A stretch of DNA of 8,312 nt from Actinomycetota bacterium (GCA_003155275.1 PMCC01000171.1:1-8312), one strand, 5' to 3'; counted from the first letter of the stretch, positions 1-6,128 are shown. Numbers and translations are program-made. Notes: generated by a model from the sequence alone, not told the origin.

Positions 1-108
1 TTTTTGTCTAATGGCATACATAAATTTTTTTAAGAGATTATTTTGTTATGTATTTTACCTAACTAACCTAAAATTGTCAACGAATATGCTTCCAGATACT
101 TTTTTAGA

Positions 109-127
109 TGATTCAACAGGTGAATCA
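109..127. repeat. 7-bp inverted repeat downstream of the Gfo/Idh gene
   Basis: TGATTCA and TGAATCA are perfect inverted arms around a 5-base spacer, about 60 bases past the stop of the minus-strand Gfo/Idh gene. It could be a weak hairpin near the 3' end of that transcript, but there is no T-run after it on the minus strand, so it is not called a terminator. The rest of 1-186 is AT-rich and shows no supportable gene. Confidence 0.3.
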
Positions 128-186
128 GGCTTTTGATCAGACTTTTAAGAAAAGATAATTGGATGTAATATAAAAATATAGATTTT

Positions 187-1305
187 TTATAGATTCCAAA
201 AATCAGGAACAAATATCTTTTCACTACCTAATATTGAAGAGTTGTTGCCTAAAACACCGGTACTTGACCAGTTTGCAGCTTTCTCAGCGTCAATTGAGCT
301 GTCCCTTTTTTCAATTATAGACATAATGAATTCATTAACAAGGTGAGGGTGCGAACCGCCATGGCCAGACCCTTGAATAAATGATAAGTGTGATTTCTCT
401 TCTTCATCCATTACTTCCGATGATTTTGTAAATTTTGCGATTTCCTTTGGGAGCATGTACCCAGTATCCGGAATATTTACCTTTTCAGAATCTTCTTTTC
501 CTGTGAAAAGAATCGGTTCTTCGTTGTCAAGCTTGTTCCATTCAAACGATAATTTCTGGCCATAGACATCAAAACTTTCAATGTACTGCCTTACAGTATC
601 ATAAAGAGATCTGGTCACTTCCGCTCCAATATCAGTTCCTTTAAATTTCATCAGCATGGACTCAACAGCGAAGGGGCAATTCCAGTTTTTAATATAACTT
701 TCCCTTATTCTTCCTGAACCAAGACCAAACACCCAATCAACAGGAGCCTCAGCAAGAATTGCAAGCGGGCTTACTGCATGTGTTGCATAATTCAGCGGAG
801 GCCAGCCAGACCAGGGATAGCCCCATTCTTCCATATCCTGCATGTGGGATCCTCTAAGAAATTGGATATTTCCCAGTTTGCCTTCATCTTTAAGTTTCTT
901 TATATATAGGAACTCCCTGGTATAGGCTGCCGTTTCCATCATCATATAATTGACACCGGCTTTTCTTCGCACCCTTACAATTTCTTTGCAATCCTCAACA
1001 TCGATTGCCATTGGAACCGTGCAAGCGACATGTTTTTCAGATTTCAGGCAATCAAGCACAATAGGCGCATGCGTATCAGCAGGAGTAACCACATGTACTG
1101 CATCTAATTCTTTAAGTTTTAACAGATCCCTGTAATCTGTAAATAATCTGTCTACCCCATATTTTTTACCGGCAGCTTCAAGTTTTTCTGCTGACCTTTG
1201 ACAGATTGCATATATTTCTGAATTAGGGTGACTCTGGTAAATGGGAATAAAATCCGCTCCAAATCCCAACCCTATTACAGCAACTTTAATTTTTTGGTTA
1301 GACAT
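187..1305 (-). CDS. Gfo/Idh/MocA-family NAD(P)-dependent oxidoreductase, atypical active site
   Basis: Probable cytoplasmic dehydrogenase acting on a sugar, polyol or glycoside. The 372-residue length is normal for the family. Residues 5-120 form a Rossmann domain: KVAVIGLGFGADF holds the dinucleotide-binding glycine motif (about 12-16), and VVTPADTH (73-79) matches the usual V-x-T-P-x-x-x-H segment. The C-terminal alpha/beta domain holds THAVSP (H176) and a glycine/histidine-rich QGSGHGGSHPHLVNEF (311-326). The usual E-K-P motif reads C-T-V-P (95-98), so the catalytic lysine is replaced by valine; H176 is kept, but the Asp expected three residues later is Ser179. It may therefore have altered chemistry. 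A Shine-Dalgarno AAGGGG (1315-1320) sits 9 bases before the ATG. It lies downstream of the LacI-type gene on the same strand. Family assignment is secure; substrate is unknown. Confidence 0.93.
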   Translation of the reverse strand: MSNQKIKVAVIGLGFGADFIPIYQSHPNSEIYAICQRSAEKLEAAGKKYGVDRLFTDYRDLLKLKELDAVHVVTPADTHAPIVLDCLKSEKHVACTVPMAIDVEDCKEIVRVRRKAGVNYMMMETAAYTREFLYIKKLKDEGKLGNIQFLRGSHMQDMEEWGYPWSGWPPLNYATHAVSPLAILAEAPVDWVFGLGSGRIRESYIKNWNCPFAVESMLMKFKGTDIGAEVTRSLYDTVRQYIESFDVYGQKLSFEWNKLDNEEPILFTGKEDSEKVNIPDTGYMLPKEIAKFTKSSEVMDEEEKSHLSFIQGSGHGGSHPHLVNEFIMSIIEKRDSSIDAEKAANWSSTGVLGNNSSILGSEKIFVPDFWNL

Positions 1306-1394
1306 GTCCTTTAGCCCCTTTTTTAACTTTTAGAAATTTAATTGACATAATTCAGTAACATTTTAACCAATAATCTTAAAATTTATTTTTATAT

Positions 1395-1493
1395 TTACGG
1401 TATAAGCCAATCGGGTCCCTCCTCTGAGACTTTGCCTGCTGTAGGAGTAAAAACCCCAAATAATCCAAAATTGCTCCAAACAATTAATATCGG
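1395..1493 (-). pseudogene. Possible C-terminal remnant of an unidentified protein
   Basis: An open stretch of 32 codons on the minus strand ends at TAA (1395-1397). It has no start codon and is preceded by two adjacent in-frame stops (TGA, TAG at 1494-1499). The translation contains VWSNFGLFGVFTPTAGKV and ends EEGPDWLIP. Its composition (Gly, Pro, charged residues, no low-complexity runs) looks more like real protein than AT-rich intergenic noise. The other two minus-strand frames here are also open over part of this stretch, so openness alone is weak evidence. It may be the decayed end of a gene once lying between the regulator and the Gfo/Idh gene. The family is not recognised. Confidence 0.3.
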
Positions 1494-1507
1494 CTATCAC
1501 GCCGATA
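1488..1507 (-). terminator. Candidate hairpin terminator of the LacI-family gene
   Basis: Perfect 7-bp arms (TATCGGC / GCCGATA) with a 6-base loop begin 12 bases after the regulator stop codon. On the minus strand the stem is followed by TTAATTGTTT, a T-rich but interrupted tail. It is a weak intrinsic terminator at best. If it works, the Gfo/Idh gene would need its own promoter in 1306-1487, where no convincing one was found. Confidence 0.4.
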
Positions 1508-1519
1508 GACTTGTAAAGG

Positions 1520-2548
1520 CTATGGCGCTGATTGCCTTATCACTATGCTCGGTTCAAGTGTGATTTTCCTTTTTATCTCTTCTTCTCTTCTTATAACTTT
1601 AAAGAGCGTGTCAGTGCCCTGAATACACATTGTCATTATAGGCTGGTTTATAGTTGTCAGACTTGGTGATATAACACTCGAGAACGGAACATTGTCATAT
1701 CCTATAACGGCTATATCCTGAGGCACTTTTATTTTTAATTCATTCAGTCTTTTGATTACGCCAAAAGCCATCTGGTCGGTTGACGCAAATATGCCTTCAG
1801 GTTTGCCTTTTGCCAGTATTTCTTTGGTCGCAATATAACCAAGTTCGATTTTTTCGTACTCATTGTCTTCTTTTGCTATATAAACCATTTCATCTTTTAT
1901 TGGCAAACCAAATTCCTTCATAGCCACCTTGAAGCCTTCATATCTGTCCCGCAGTGCCATGTTATACAAAGGTTCACTGCAGTAAGCTATTTTTTTTATA
2001 CCCAGCGAAATAAAATGCTGTACTACAAGAAAACTTCCTTTTATATTGTTTAAAAGCACACAGGGCGCTTCCCCCTCTTCATCGGATACCTCATCGTCAA
2101 TAGCTACAAAAGGAATGTTGTGCTTATAGAGCTTTTTATAGCATGCTCTGTTTGTTAAACCATAACATATTATTACGCCTGCAACTTTTTGCTGTATAAG
2201 GGAAATTATATACCAGTCTTCTATATCAGCGTCATGCATCGTGTTGCATATAAAAGTAAAGTAATCAAGCTCCCGTGTTATTTTTTCGTTATACTTTACC
2301 ATTTCATTGTAATAACTGTTCATAACATCGGGAACTACGATGCCAATCGTATTGGTCGTCCTTTTTTTTAAGTTCCTGGCAACCAGGTTTGGTATATAAC
2401 CAAGCTCATCTGCAGTATCAAGAACCCTTTTTTTTACTGTTTCAGAGATATATTCAGAGTCGTTTATGGCATATGAAACAGTCGCCTGCGTTACTCCAGT
2501 AATGCGGGCTATATCTTTCATTGTTGGAGTTTTGAGCGCTTTTTTCAT
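1520..2548 (-). CDS. LacI-family transcriptional regulator
   Basis: A DNA-binding repressor or activator of the LacI/GalR family; 342 residues is typical. The N-terminal helix-turn-helix (about 10-29, MKDIARITGVTQATVSYAIN) has the family's T-x-A-T-V-S recognition helix. It is followed by the hinge LGYIPNLVARNLKKR (49-63) with the usual A-R-x-L. The periplasmic-binding-protein-like sensor domain runs from about 67 to the end, with hallmarks ASTDQMAFG (255-263) and VIGYDNVPFS (281-290). Near-identical CG-centred palindromes lie just downstream of its own promoter and that of the TIM-barrel gene, so autoregulation and control of that gene are likely. No Shine-Dalgarno is visible before this ATG, nor before the alternative Met10. 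The first ATG is kept because promoter and operator lie upstream of it. The effector is probably a carbohydrate, but this cannot be read from the sequence. Confidence 0.95.
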   Translation of the reverse strand: MKKALKTPTMKDIARITGVTQATVSYAINDSEYISETVKKRVLDTADELGYIPNLVARNLKKRTTNTIGIVVPDVMNSYYNEMVKYNEKITRELDYFTFICNTMHDADIEDWYIISLIQQKVAGVIICYGLTNRACYKKLYKHNIPFVAIDDEVSDEEGEAPCVLLNNIKGSFLVVQHFISLGIKKIAYCSEPLYNMALRDRYEGFKVAMKEFGLPIKDEMVYIAKEDNEYEKIELGYIATKEILAKGKPEGIFASTDQMAFGVIKRLNELKIKVPQDIAVIGYDNVPFSSVISPSLTTINQPIMTMCIQGTDTLFKVIRREEEIKRKITLEPSIVIRQSAP

Positions 2549-2565
2549 TAAAATGCCAGATACTA

Positions 2566-2577
2566 AAACTATAGTTT
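2566..2577. repeat. 12-bp perfect palindrome in the regulator leader
   Basis: AAACTATAGTTT is a perfect palindrome about 20 bases before the regulator start codon, inside the presumed 5' leader. It lacks the CG centre of the LacI-type sites nearby, so it may be a site for another protein, a small RNA hairpin, or chance in AT-rich DNA. Confidence 0.25.
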
Positions 2578-2596
2578 GTTATTATGCCAAATATTT

Positions 2597-2620
2597 TTAT
2601 ACGCTAACTTATACGTTTAA
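2597..2620 (-). promoter_or_regulatory. Putative LacI-family operator at the regulator's own promoter
   Basis: TTATACGTTTAA (2609-2620) differs by one base from the perfect palindrome TTATACGTATAA at 3925-3936 upstream of the TIM-barrel gene. A second half-site TTATACG (2597-2603) lies in direct repeat exactly 12 bases away. Both sit just downstream of the predicted regulator promoter (2635-2663), where a bound repressor would block transcription. CG-centred palindromes of this kind are typical LacI/GalR operators. By eye, TTATACG was found only in these two promoter regions. Confidence 0.55.
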
Positions 2621-2634
2621 ACATATTTTCTTGA

Positions 2635-2663
2635 ATTATTTCATATTTTTTTACTGATTTCAA
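2635..2663 (-). promoter_or_regulatory. Candidate sigma70-type promoter of the LacI-family gene
   Basis: On the minus strand, TTGAAA (-35, 2663-2658) is followed after 17 bases by AATAAT (-10, 2640-2635), each matching 5 of 6 consensus bases. A transcript would start near 2628, giving a leader of about 80 bases that begins just before the operator sites. Confidence 0.45.
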
Positions 2664-2713
2664 TACCTGCAGAATATTATCTTATAATTTAATTATATTT
2701 ATATTCCTTATCA

Positions 2714-2727
2714 GAACCTATCGGTTC
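2714..2727. repeat. Short GC-containing hairpin upstream of the regulator promoter
   Basis: GAACC and GGTTC pair perfectly around a TATC loop in otherwise very AT-rich DNA, about 50 bases upstream of the predicted regulator -35. It could be a protein-binding site or a small hairpin; nothing identifies the partner. Confidence 0.25.
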
Positions 2728-2782
2728 GCAAGATTATTTTTATATGCTACAGAAAATTTAAAAAATGTAAGGTTTAAAAAAT

Positions 2783-2797
2783 ATTAATTCAATTAAT
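2783..2797. repeat. AT-rich inverted repeat
   Basis: ATTAATT and AATTAAT are perfect 7-base inverted arms around a single C. In DNA this AT-rich such a palindrome is not surprising, and no function is claimed. Confidence 0.2.
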
Positions 2798-2814
2798 TTT
2801 ATTTTGGGGCTGAG

Positions 2815-2850
2815 CCATACATTAAACCATACATTGAACCATACATTAAC
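2815..2850. repeat. Three-copy 12-bp tandem repeat
   Basis: CCATACATTAAA, CCATACATTGAA and CCATACATTAAC follow each other without gaps; the three copies share CCATACATT and differ only at the last three positions. The array lies between the 3' hairpin of the TIM-barrel gene and the regulator promoter. On the minus strand the copies can be read as repeating M-Y-G-x in a 15-codon frame (2846-2799), but with no ribosome binding site. It may be a cluster of protein-binding sites spaced about one helical turn, or a slippage-generated microsatellite. Confidence 0.8.
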
Positions 2851-2891
2851 TGACTTGACTTTGAGACTATAAATATTACATATGGCCAATG

Positions 2892-2927
2892 TAAGAGAAA
2901 CGGCCCTTAAGCAGACCGTTTCTCTTA
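2892..2927 (-). terminator. 12-bp-stem hairpin, likely terminator of the TIM-barrel gene
   Basis: TAAGAGAAACGG and CCGTTTCTCTTA are perfect 12-base inverted arms with a 12-base loop, 10 bases beyond the stop codon of the minus-strand TIM-barrel gene. The minus-strand 3' arm is itself pyrimidine-rich, but no clean T-run follows it. It is a strong 3'-end hairpin, with intrinsic termination likely though not certain. It separates this transcript from the regulator gene. Confidence 0.6.
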
Positions 2928-2937
2928 TTAAAAATCT

Positions 2938-3777
2938 TTAAATGATTCCTCGCAGGTATTTTACACTGGAAGCTATTTTTGAATCTTCGCCTGAACATTC
3001 AATTGAGATATCGCCATCCCAGTTGGTTTCCTTGAGAAATTGGACGCATTTCTTTATGTTGTCAGCATTTACGCCTTCTCCAATGGCCACTTCACTTGCA
3101 CCAATACCGGTAGATTCTCCTCTAAGCGCAGCAGCAAGCGCCGGACTTACATCTTTGATATGCGCATGCGTCACATATTTTCTCATTGCTTTAAGAAACT
3201 CCAGTGGGTCATTGCCCTGTATAAATGTATTGCCTGTGTCCATATTAAATCTCAAATATTCAGATTCAAAATGTGAAAAGAGCTTCTGCATAAAGGCAAT
3301 ATCACCTGTGTAAGGCCCATGGGGTTCAACATTGATTATAATTTTATAATCCTCAGCCCATTTTAAACATTCCTGATAATTGAGTATGGTCTGTTTAAAG
3401 ACATCCTCCTTGGACATATCATACACCCTGCCGCTGTCAGTGGTGTCCACCTTGGGACAACCCAATTCTCGGGCAAAACGTATTGACTGCTGCACATACT
3501 GTACTCCATAAACCGCTCCATCAAATCCCATCATTGGATAAGAAGCATCGATCTGGGATACTTTCAATCCTCTTGCTTCACAAAGTCTCCTGATTTCAAG
3601 GGGATTCTGTCTTAGCGCAAGACTCGGTTCATAGCCCATTGCCTGAATGAAGTACTGTCCGTCTATCATCCCAAACTCCATATGATCGAGTTTGTACTTA
3701 GCAGCTGAATCAAGAGCAGCCATATAGCCGCCACTTAATGTCCTCCAGTTATCAGCATGCATTCCAAGTCTAATCAT
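2938..3777 (-). CDS. Sugar isomerase/epimerase-like TIM-barrel protein (AP endonuclease 2 superfamily)
   Basis: A cytoplasmic, probably metal-dependent enzyme of the xylose-isomerase-like TIM-barrel superfamily, which includes sugar phosphate isomerases, tagatose 3-epimerase, hydroxypyruvate isomerase, IolE/IolI and lyases acting on 3-keto-glycosides. Its 279 residues are the usual length. The expected metal ligands are at the ends of barrel strands: E151 (NVEPHG), D180 (NMDTGN), H204/H206 (THAHIKD) and E260 (SIEC), with E34 (MEFG) on an early strand. GEGVNAD (233-239) resembles the G-x-G-x-(I/V) segment seen in IolE-like members. AAGGAG (3785-3790) lies 7 bases before the ATG. Its promoter carries a perfect LacI-type operator, so it is probably a catabolic gene induced by the regulator's ligand. 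The reaction (isomerisation, epimerisation or elimination) cannot be decided. Confidence 0.92.
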   Translation of the reverse strand: MIRLGMHADNWRTLSGGYMAALDSAAKYKLDHMEFGMIDGQYFIQAMGYEPSLALRQNPLEIRRLCEARGLKVSQIDASYPMMGFDGAVYGVQYVQQSIRFARELGCPKVDTTDSGRVYDMSKEDVFKQTILNYQECLKWAEDYKIIINVEPHGPYTGDIAFMQKLFSHFESEYLRFNMDTGNTFIQGNDPLEFLKAMRKYVTHAHIKDVSPALAAALRGESTGIGASEVAIGEGVNADNIKKCVQFLKETNWDGDISIECSGEDSKIASSVKYLRGII

Positions 3778-3924
3778 GTTTGTTCTCCTTCTTATTTTGT
3801 TAAAAGTTCCCGCGAATGCGAAAAATTGATTTAAATATCTTGATGCCGATCTTCATGCCATTATTCTTAATGTTTAAAATCGTCTTTTTTTTGAAGCCTG
3901 CTGTTGCAATCATGTGTTTCCAGC

Positions 3925-3936
3925 TTATACGTATAA
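3925..3936 (-). promoter_or_regulatory. Putative LacI-family operator at the TIM-barrel gene promoter
   Basis: TTATACGTATAA is a perfect 12-base CG-centred palindrome starting 7 bases after the predicted -10 box, so it covers the transcription start and first transcribed bases. A one-mismatch copy lies at the same relative place in front of the LacI-family gene. This shared placement supports a common regulator, most simply the neighbouring LacI-family protein. Confidence 0.6.
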
Positions 3937-3943
3937 TTAGTGT

Positions 3944-3972
3944 AATATAGCATATTTATCCAGCCAAATCAA
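3944..3972 (-). promoter_or_regulatory. Sigma70-type promoter of the TIM-barrel gene
   Basis: On the minus strand, TTGATT (3972-3967) is followed after exactly 17 bases by TATATT (3949-3944), preceded by TG-N (an extended -10). The start would be near 3937, leaving a 5' leader of about 160 bases before the ATG at 3777. I recognise no riboswitch in that leader; the rest of 3778-4023 holds no gene. Confidence 0.6.
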
Positions 3973-4023
3973 TAATAAATAAAACTTCCTCAAGCAAAAA
4001 TAATTATATAATTATAATGTCTA

Positions 4024-5265
4024 TTAGGTCCTTTTTGCTTTTAGGAGACCTTCTTCCCTTCTGATTTTTCTTAATGCCTCTACGTATTCTTTGTCGTAAG
4101 TACAGCATCCCACATTCTTTTGCCTTATAAGAAGTTCAATGCACTGATCACATGCAGTACACCAGTTTACATCTTTGTCTTTACCGGTCTTTAACTTCGA
4201 AGCCATATAGCAATCTGCAAGTGATTGCCTGCCGATTGCAATCATATCGGTAACGCCATCTTTGATATTCTTATTTCCCCAATATTTTAATGAGGCTTCA
4301 TCACTGTTAACAGCTTGCAAGTTGTTCTTTCCATCCCTTAAAACCGAATAAGCTGACCCTATTACTACTGTTCCAGGCTTAACTGCGTTTTTTACAGCTT
4401 TCTGGAATGTAAAATGCAGGTATACATCATCAGGGATTTTTTTATCGGGTTGTGACAGTGCAAGTGTAATTGAGGGAGAACCGGCAGATACCAAAATAAA
4501 TTTTGCTCCTCTTGCTTCTATGCCTTTAACCAGATCCAATGATTCGGACAAATCAATTATTGCCGTATCCGGTCCTGCGCTCCCACAACCACCCGGAAAA
4601 CCTTCCCAGATAGAAACTTTGGAACCGACAATAAAATTTGAGTCCTTTATTTCATTTTGTATTCTTTCGTAAATTTTATATGCAAATCTTGTCCTGTTTT
4701 CCCATGAACCACCGTACTTCCATTTTCTGTCGTTAAATGGCCTTAAAAACTGTGAGCCAAGATAACCATGGCAAAGCTTGACGTCAACACCGTCAGCGCC
4801 TGCTGAATGCGCAATTTTTGCTGATATAACAAACTGGTCAATTATGCTTTCTACATCCTCTTCTGATAAAACATCACCACCAAAACCTGGCAGGGGTTTT
4901 ACACAGACTTTTCTTGAAAAATTTGGGTTGCTTAACTCTCCAGAATGAGTGATCTGTAAGAAGAATAGGGTTTTTGGATTTATTGCTTTAACCTCTTTTA
5001 TGAATTTGGATAGTGCTTTCTCATTTCTTGGCATTATACTTAGCTGGTTTAATCGTGACCGGCTTTCATAACCGACTGTAATAGCTTCAAGAACTACTAT
5101 GCCGGAACCGCCTTCAAAATACCTTTTATAACGCCTGTACGTCTTTTCTCCCGGGCTTCCGTCATTATCAGAATCACAGCATTCCATAGCGTTAATAACT
5201 ATTCTATTCTCCGAAATTTTGTTTCCAATTTTGATTGGTTTAAAAAGATAATTTCCCTCGGCCAT
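4024..5265 (-). CDS. Old Yellow Enzyme-type NADH:flavin oxidoreductase with a 4Fe-4S cysteine cluster, lacking the FAD/NAD domain
   Basis: An FMN-binding TIM-barrel oxidoreductase (413 residues) of the 2,4-dienoyl-CoA reductase/trimethylamine dehydrogenase branch, which usually reduces activated C=C bonds or oxidises amines. Visible hallmarks are FLQITHSGELS (102-112), GADGVDVKLCHGYLGSQFL (156-174, active-site H166 and Y168), YGGSWENRTRF (184-194) and DMIAIGRQSLAD (340-351), the FMN-phosphate region. C369, C372, C375 and C387 or C388 (C-x2-C-x2-C-x11/12-C) fit the 4Fe-4S cluster of that branch. The protein stops about 25 residues later, whereas FadH and TMADH run to roughly 650-730 residues with an extra FAD/NAD(P)H domain. 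Electrons may therefore come from a separate partner. AAGGAG (5275-5280) lies 9 bases before the ATG. It is upstream of the TIM-barrel gene on the same strand across a 246-base gap. Substrate is unknown. Confidence 0.93.
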   Translation of the reverse strand: MAEGNYLFKPIKIGNKISENRIVINAMECCDSDNDGSPGEKTYRRYKRYFEGGSGIVVLEAITVGYESRSRLNQLSIMPRNEKALSKFIKEVKAINPKTLFFLQITHSGELSNPNFSRKVCVKPLPGFGGDVLSEEDVESIIDQFVISAKIAHSAGADGVDVKLCHGYLGSQFLRPFNDRKWKYGGSWENRTRFAYKIYERIQNEIKDSNFIVGSKVSIWEGFPGGCGSAGPDTAIIDLSESLDLVKGIEARGAKFILVSAGSPSITLALSQPDKKIPDDVYLHFTFQKAVKNAVKPGTVVIGSAYSVLRDGKNNLQAVNSDEASLKYWGNKNIKDGVTDMIAIGRQSLADCYMASKLKTGKDKDVNWCTACDQCIELLIRQKNVGCCTYDKEYVEALRKIRREEGLLKAKRT

Positions 5266-5359
5266 AGTTACCCTCTCCTTTTAATTTGTCTCATACTGAA
5301 TAATGTGCTTTTCAGTTATAAAATATGATTCTATATAAAGTTCACCTATTTTTAAATAG

Positions 5360-5381
5360 ATTATATATGTTTTTATATAAT
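5360..5381. promoter_or_regulatory. 8-bp AT inverted repeat upstream of the flavin oxidoreductase gene
   Basis: ATTATATA and TATATAAT are perfect inverted arms with a 6-base spacer, about 95-115 bases before the oxidoreductase start codon. They overlap the -10 of a weak candidate minus-strand promoter (TTTACA 5402-5397, 17-base gap, TATATA 5379-5374). It could be an operator for a different regulator, as it lacks the CG-centred motif found elsewhere. AT-richness makes chance a real alternative. Confidence 0.3.
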
Positions 5382-5387
5382 TTATCG

Positions 5388-5453
5388 TTAGAAGGCTGTA
5401 AAATCTATTTCTGGATAATATTTTTGGATGTAGCAGTTTGGGCAATAATGCAT
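5388..5453 (-). other. Tiny CxxC-containing open frame, doubtful
   Basis: A 21-codon frame on the minus strand starts at ATG 5453-5451 and stops at TAA 5390-5388. It reads MHYCPNC, then Y-I-Q-K-Y-Y-P-E-I-D-F-T-A-F. The C-P-N-C motif resembles zinc-ribbon or thiol motifs, but the frame is very short and has only a weak purine-rich stretch before the ATG. It could be a gene scrap or chance, and is listed because it lies in an otherwise empty 215-base gap. Confidence 0.15.
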
Positions 5454-5480
5454 CTTTTCTTACCTGTAAAACATTAAAGA

Positions 5481-5975
5481 TCAGATGCTTATTATTTCAA
5501 ATTTTTTTTCCTCTGTATTAAAAATCCCGAAAGTAGGGCTGCTGTCTTTTTTAAAATAACTGTGCGCAGATCCCGGGCTCAAAAGAAGCGTCTTTCCAAA
5601 AACTGTCTGCTCGGACTTGTGAAAATGACCGCAGAAAACCACATCGTAGTCCCCACTCTTTGCAAGAGCCTCTGATATTTCCCGGAATTCTCCGTGATAT
5701 AAAGCAAGACTCAATCCACCCAATATTATCTTTCCAAAGTCCCCTAAAATAGTCCCGCCTATTTCAGTAAAAGCCTGTATCAGGCCATACTTATAACCGT
5801 CATTATTTCCAAATATCCCGGTCAGTTTAAAATCTTTAAAAATCCTCACTATCGGCGGGGCCACATAATCACCAAGGTGGATGACATTTTCAATATTCTC
5901 TTTTTTAAAAATACGCACTATCTTTTTTACATTGCCTTCATCATCATGCGTATCAGATACTATCCCTATTTTCAT
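5481..5975 (-). CDS. YfcE/MJ0936-type metallophosphoesterase
   Basis: A small calcineurin-like phosphodiesterase (164 residues, the usual size for the YfcE/MJ0936 group), cytoplasmic and expected to use two divalent metals. All the metal-site motifs are present: D8-T-H10, G35-D36, G56-N57-N-D59, H94 (LYHGE) and G116-H117-F-H119. Family members hydrolyse phosphodiesters such as 2',3'-cyclic nucleotides or bis-p-nitrophenyl phosphate in vitro; the natural substrate is generally unclear. A good Shine-Dalgarno AAGGGAG (5981-5987) lies 5 bases before the ATG. It is divergent from the MFS transporter and upstream of the flavin oxidoreductase on the same strand across 215 bases. A functional link to the sugar-type genes is not evident. 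Confidence 0.93.
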   Translation of the reverse strand: MKIGIVSDTHDDEGNVKKIVRIFKKENIENVIHLGDYVAPPIVRIFKDFKLTGIFGNNDGYKYGLIQAFTEIGGTILGDFGKIILGGLSLALYHGEFREISEALAKSGDYDVVFCGHFHKSEQTVFGKTLLLSPGSAHSYFKKDSSPTFGIFNTEEKKFEIISI

Positions 5976-6128
5976 GCCAACTCCCTTTAAAAAAATCTTT
6001 TTAAAAACCTTTTAATTGCCTCAAAATCGCAGTAAAAGTGTTTTAAAATACCTAAGCGCCACTTACCTGTCTTGAGGCTGTTTATAAAACATTTATTCTC
6101 TGTTTAATTATAATAAGGCTTATTTTAA

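Noticed and set aside
1..186. Leucine-rich minus-strand frame downstream of the Gfo/Idh gene
   Set aside because: It has no start codon and no ribosome binding site, is short, and its composition is what AT-rich DNA gives by chance.
1392..1405. Third LacI-type operator (TTATACCG on the minus strand) before the Gfo/Idh gene
   Set aside because: It matches the half-site only with an inserted base and lacks the second arm, and no promoter accompanies it.
1400..1520. Riboswitch in the gap between the regulator and Gfo/Idh genes
   Set aside because: The GC-richer stretch was compared from memory with SAM, TPP, cobalamin, glycine, T-box and c-di-GMP cores; no conserved core was recognised, and it reads better as a protein remnant.
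1488..2927. CRISPR array suggested by several repeats
   Set aside because: The repeats are short hairpins and one contiguous 12-bp tandem array; there are no spaced identical repeats of 24-40 bases and no cas genes.
2942..3313. 123-codon plus-strand open frame
   Set aside because: It lies wholly antisense inside the TIM-barrel gene, whose metal-site motifs are intact; the frame has no recognisable features of its own.
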